Notes under the pieces: model-generated
Seen by the model: the letters and a program-made list of their open reading frames with translations, nothing else
Database searches by the model: none
Told to the model about the DNA's origin: nothing
Assembly (NCBI GenBank): GCA_037367405.1
Contig: JAZKJV010010529.1
Span: 248,001-312,000 of the forward strand
From: Ottelia alismoides
Taxonomy: Eukaryota; Streptophyta; Magnoliopsida; Alismatales; Hydrocharitaceae
DNA length: 64,000 nucleotides
Direction: 5' to 3'
Position numbers and translations under genes: made by a program
In this document: piece by piece, positions 60,060-64,000 of the stretch
How positions within the stretch are numbered: the first letter of the stretch is position 1
Layout of the letters: the number at the start of each line of letters is the position of its first letter

Positions 60060-61080
60060 AAAATTTTTCCTTGTACATAAAAATTCTTTCTTCCGCATAC
60101 ATATCTATTTATAAAAATTATTTTGTACAAATGATTTGTAAAAATGTTTTGTGTGAAGAATTTGTAAATATTTTGATATCAAAATTTTGTATATAGTATA
60201 CAATTTTTGTAAAATGTTTGAAAAACAAATGTTTGCAAAAAACCTTGTGTAAATGTGTGTAAATATCTTGCAAAACTTCATGCATTCATTAATTCATTCA
60301 AACCTTTTTCAAAAATTTTGCAATCTTCCAAAAACATGCATCAAAAGATTTTTGTATATATTTGTACATTTTTTCTGAATCATGGTAGACATTTGGACTG
60401 GTCTGGAATTAAATTGGAAAATGGAGCTTGGTTAAGACCTTAATCCACCTAAGTCTAAGAGGAACCTTATAGTGCTTAGGGTTAAGACTTTTTAGGTCCA
60501 TTGGGGACTTAATTCTTTGAGTCCACTAGGTTATGATCATATGTCATCTTGATGAGACTAAGTAGAACACTTAACAACGCACACATGACTCTCATAGACA
60601 ATGGCTTTACTTGCACTAGCACCTTACACATAGATCTCCACGAATGAGGTGGTGAGGAGGCGGTTTCCTTTGGCTTGGGAGGCATATGAGGGTAGTACTT
60701 CTAGGCGGAACCTCTATTCTTCTTTTAGTGAAGGAAGTGCGTCTCAACTTGGTCTACTGGTGGTGAGGTCTAAAGACAGGAGTTGTGGGTTGCAATAAAG
60801 CTTCAAAAGTGGGATAGTCTACTGGCTCAAGAGGAAAAACTCCATATGTATATATGATACACCATGTAGATAAGTTGTACATATGCACCTCGAAAAAAAA
60901 TGTGCAAAGAAAAAAAAACTCCAACAAAGTGGTGGATCTGATTGAAAATAAAATACCCACGGGAGTGTATATAGTCAAATAAAGCAAAGTTTCTGTTACA
61001 CATGCTCATCTCATGAAGCTTGTAGAGGGAGACTTAGATACACTGGTTGGGCTCCCAAGGATACATGGCTACACTGGTCA
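60060..61080 (-). repeat. Internal block inverted relative to 39.50-40.4 kb
   Basis: The reverse complement of this block aligns with 39.50-40.4 kb: CAACCAGTGTA (61047-61057) with TAACCAGTGTAG (39518-39529), ATTTTATTTTCAATCAG (60939-60955) with the same bases at 39616-39632, AGACCTCA…CTAGACCAAGTTGAGA with 39778-39808, and AATCCACTTA/CTAAGTG-type tail sequence. Flanks on the 3' side (61.09 kb on) are in the same orientation as in X. Confidence 0.75.
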
Positions 61081-61511
61081 GGGTCCGTTCTCTTCTTCCT
61101 CCTCTTCTTGAGCTGGTTGAACTTGAACTTAGAAGGGAATACCCCGCTCCTCGAGGAAAGATCTGCCAGACTAGGGCATTAGAGTTACCTTGTTGAGGGG
61201 GGTTGTCACTTTGTCATTTCTGAGGTGGGGAGATACATATCACTTACACAGTACAAGGAAAGATTCATGGTTATTAGAGTTTGTGTATGTAGACTTGTTC
61301 TGATCTGGATTATTGAGGAGTCTTGACCATATATTGGTGGTCCAAATAAGGTTTCGACACATTAATAATCCAAAGGTCTCACCGAGCTCCATACTTCAAT
61401 ATAATGAAGACAAGTTTAATAATCAACCTTGATTCACCTTCTTTTTCTTTTTCTTTCTCTTCTCACTTCTTTTTGAAATAAGTGTTTGCTAAGGGACTAG
61501 CAAAAGTAATG

Positions 61512-61521
61512 TATAGGGGGG
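61512..61521 (+). other. Polypurine tract of element Y
   Basis: TATAGGGGGG directly precedes TGATGAATCC of the 3' LTR. Upstream GGGACTAGCAAA is the conserved lead-in seen also at 34.9 kb in element H. Plus-strand DNA synthesis would be primed here. Confidence 0.85.
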
Positions 61522-64000
61522 TGATGAATCCCCATTTATCACTCTTTATTCTTTTATTTTAGCTAAATATCTTGGCAAAACATCATGCATATAGTTGTAA
61601 ATAAAATAACTTATCAATAAGCACGCATTCGTTAATATTCAATAATTAGCATGTATTTGTGCAAAAATAAAAGAATAAAGAATAAAAGAAAAAGAATGAA
61701 ATATTTATAACAAATATTGAGTGACCTGAACCCAAGAGAGGGTCCAAAATGGACCAGATCACCAAATAAAATAAGTAGAGAGAGATAGGGCCACTCTACC
61801 TTGTACATACACCTTCCTTGATGTATATAATTCATTTTTGAAAAAAATAGAAATAACAAGGGCATTTTTATCCCCTTGTATATATTTCCAAAAATAAAAC
61901 AAAAATTATAAAAATAAAACTAAAAAAAATTCTCTCATTATCACCTTGTACACAGTACATGTATATATGTATCATATACCTATTTATTTTATACTTGTAA
62001 ATAGCTAATAAAAATAAAATAAAATTTATTTAATACTCCAAGTAATATGTTGTAAATAAATAAAATACAAAATTGGGGTATTTGGCAAAAATAAGAAAAT
62101 AAAAATAATTGTATAAAATACATAGGTATTTTATACCTATACATCATATACTATAATGTATATATCACAATTTATTTTTCATAAAAATAAATAAAAATCA
62201 CAGAAAAATAGTTTGAAAAATAACAAATAATTTTTATTTTATAAACTTTTTAAAATAAATTCGTTTGCTATTTTTAATTGAATTTTCAAGTATTTTTATG
62301 TATCTTTTTCTGATTGGTCCAGTGTGGATTGTTGACCCCGGTCAACTGCCCCCCTAGACTTTTCTTCGCTCGTATCCGGTTTCCACCCGAATCTCTCCTA
62401 ATTTTCCTGAACTGATCCGACCACCATCCTTATTACTCATCTACTATGATTATCGAGGGACGATATACGATCCACGCTCGATGCATTCTCTAGGGATCCG
62501 TCTCTCAATTCACGCACTCAAGCTCCATCTTTCTCGGACCCTGCAGAGTATAAATTCTCCTGGAGCCGCACCTTATTCTTCATCTTTGGTCGCTCCCTTG
62601 TCTCCAGTGACCTCCACCTCAATGCACGAGTTACAGCGTGCGATAGAGGGTGTTGTAGAGAAGATTCGAGTCATGTAACCTCAGGTCCGGCGAACTCATT
62701 GTCGTGCTCCACCGCAAGGAGAGCCCAGCCTCTGGACCCGTGGAACCATTGAGGCGAAGACCCCCAGAGGTCCCTGACCTTCAAACTAGATGACTCCATT
62801 CACCAGGTAGCTTGGATTACTTCTTGTTTGCTATTGACTCTAGATTTTCACATTTGGGTTGATTTCCGTTCATCAACCCCGTTCATCATGATCGAATCAT
62901 CCGATCGCCTTCCCGACGATGCCATCACTGCCGTCGACCTTCTCTACATCTTCTACACCCTTCCATTCACCTCGTTTTCCCAGGAATGAGCACCCATGCC
63001 CTCCTTCATCGTCGCATTGCTGGAGGGCCACTCATCGCCTCATCGACCAACCATTCCACGCACTAATGGTCGAGGCACTTTGCGCTCAACCCAGTGGCTC
63101 GTCTGTGCAGGTCTAGAGCCCAAAGGGCCTCATCTGGAGGTTCAAACAACAAAGCATAGAAGCTCCAGATCTCCAGCTTCGTCGCACCGTTCCCGATGGT
63201 CCCAGCCTCATCGGAGCATCATCATCACTACGGACAAGCGCCAGCATCATTTCCCCCATCGGAGCAGCCCCGGAGGACATCTCAGCACATAGCAGGTGGT
63301 CGAAGCTTGCTTGAGGTGAGTTCTTCGTCATTCTTTCAGGAGGCGTCTCCTCCGTCAGATCTAGGCTCCCTCTAGTTCTGATCGTGATTGTTCATCGTCG
63401 GGGAATCCTTGATCGCCCGATCCATCTGAGGATCAACTGTCAGCCGTCCATCGCCGAACTGGTATCACCCATGCTCAGTTGTCCGATCATAATTAGATCT
63501 GTTCAGTCGTTCGATGGCTAATAAGAAGGGCATTTGCACTTAGGCCTTGTTATCTTTTTGCATTTATTTCCTAGTCTTGTAAATATTTTTCAGAGTTGTT
63601 TTTAGTTTGGACCTTTTGCATCCAGGACCTTATGCTTATGTTATTTGCATTTTGGTCCCTTTGTTTGTATATCACATGATCAGCCACATGAACTCTGGAT
63701 TATTTGCATGTTTCGTCCTGGATTTCATGGTTGTTAATGAATGAATCTTTATGAATAGGATTTACATTTATACCCCTGAGTGCTGGGTTCACGTGTCGCC
63801 CACGTGCGGATCTGGTTGTTTTGCAGATTGAGCGCTAAACTATTTCCACATGTTACTGTTTGGCTAATAACTTTCAATAATTGCTTATAGGTCCATGTCT
63901 GTTGTGTGTTTGATTTTTTCTTTAATAAACAGAAAATATTGTCCAAAAATCACGAGATATTAACACATGGCTCCTCCCATGTTGTAGGAATTTATGTGAA
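61522..64000 (+). mobile_element. 3' LTR of element Y, cut by the window end
   Basis: It begins TGATGAATCC and follows the 5' LTR: U3 with the CCAAT/W-box module (62310-62346), TATA at 62549, C-rich leader, and the GTGCAGGTCTAGAGCCC block (63104, compare 57582). By comparison with the 5' copy about 0.75-0.8 kb lies beyond the window. Short frames at 62481-63331 are on both strands and are not conserved with the 5' copy. Confidence 0.85.
62549..62555 (+). promoter_or_regulatory. TATA box of Y 3' LTR
   Basis: Same GAGTATAAATTCTCC context as at 57025; it could drive read-out transcription into the DNA right of the window. Confidence 0.55.

Larger units (their letters stand above)
59329..61511 (+). 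mobile_element. Non-coding internal region of element Y
   Basis: Only about 2.2 kb separate PBS and PPT, and no gag, protease, RT, RNase H or integrase can be read in any frame. The parts are a leader with stem-loops (59.60-59.99 kb), an AT-rich stretch, a block inverted relative to element X (60.06-61.08 kb) and the common 3' tail (61.09-61.5 kb). Long LTRs around a short coding-free centre fit a LARD-type non-autonomous element that would depend on proteins from a relative. Minus-strand frames at 60754-61009 are short and unrecognised. Confidence 0.8.

Noticed and set aside
60754..61009. Minus-strand frames in the inverted block as a possible antisense accessory protein
   Set aside because: Short, interrupted, and the matching block at 39.5-39.9 kb has no corresponding frame; mentioned only as a possible remnant.

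Overview
The window looks like nuclear DNA from a flowering plant, from a retrotransposon-rich, AT-rich, probably heterochromatic part of a large genome. I see no host gene, tRNA, rRNA or bacterial feature. Almost everything can be assigned to LTR retrotransposons: broken Ty1/copia elements and several related subfamilies of long-LTR Ty3/gypsy elements. The gypsy elements are placed in the Tat/Athila group from a tRNA-Asp primer site (59312) and a broken reverse transcriptase relic (26.0-26.7 kb). LTR families are labelled here B, C, F, G, H, X and Y for convenience; these letters are mine.

Layout. 0-4.6 kb: minus-strand LTR of family B. 4.6-6.2 kb: end of a gypsy internal region and the start of LTR F. 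6.2-12.0 kb: minus-strand LTR C, enlarged by a 2.4 kb internal tandem duplication. 12.1-22.3 kb: a minus-strand copia element with both LTRs, PPT, PBS and broken gag-pol. 22.3-25.1 kb: pieces of LTR C and LTR G. 25.1-26.7 kb: plus-strand Athila/Tat-like pol relic, cut by a second copia element (26.7-31.4 kb, minus). 31.4-35.4 kb: minus-strand LTR H with the end of its internal region. 35.4-39.4 kb: plus-strand LTR B, the inverted partner of 0-4.6 kb.

39.9-57.3 kb is the most striking part: six tandem copies of a ~2.9 kb chimeric unit. Each unit joins gypsy internal DNA (X), the first ~376 bp of an X-type LTR, and the first ~1.25 kb of a different LTR (Y) that carries a TATA promoter. The sixth copy runs into the rest of a full Y element: 5' LTR 56112-59308, PBS 59312, non-coding internal region with a cluster of stem-loops, PPT 61512, and a 3' LTR that leaves the window. 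The array has near-identical inner units, diverged outer edges, two unit haplotypes and one mosaic unit, so it looks like a young satellite-like array born from nested retrotransposons.

None of the retrotransposon proteins appears intact. Possible activity would be transcriptional (LTR promoters, tandem promoters in the array) rather than protein-coding. All homology statements come from reading the sequence by eye; percentages are not given unless counted.
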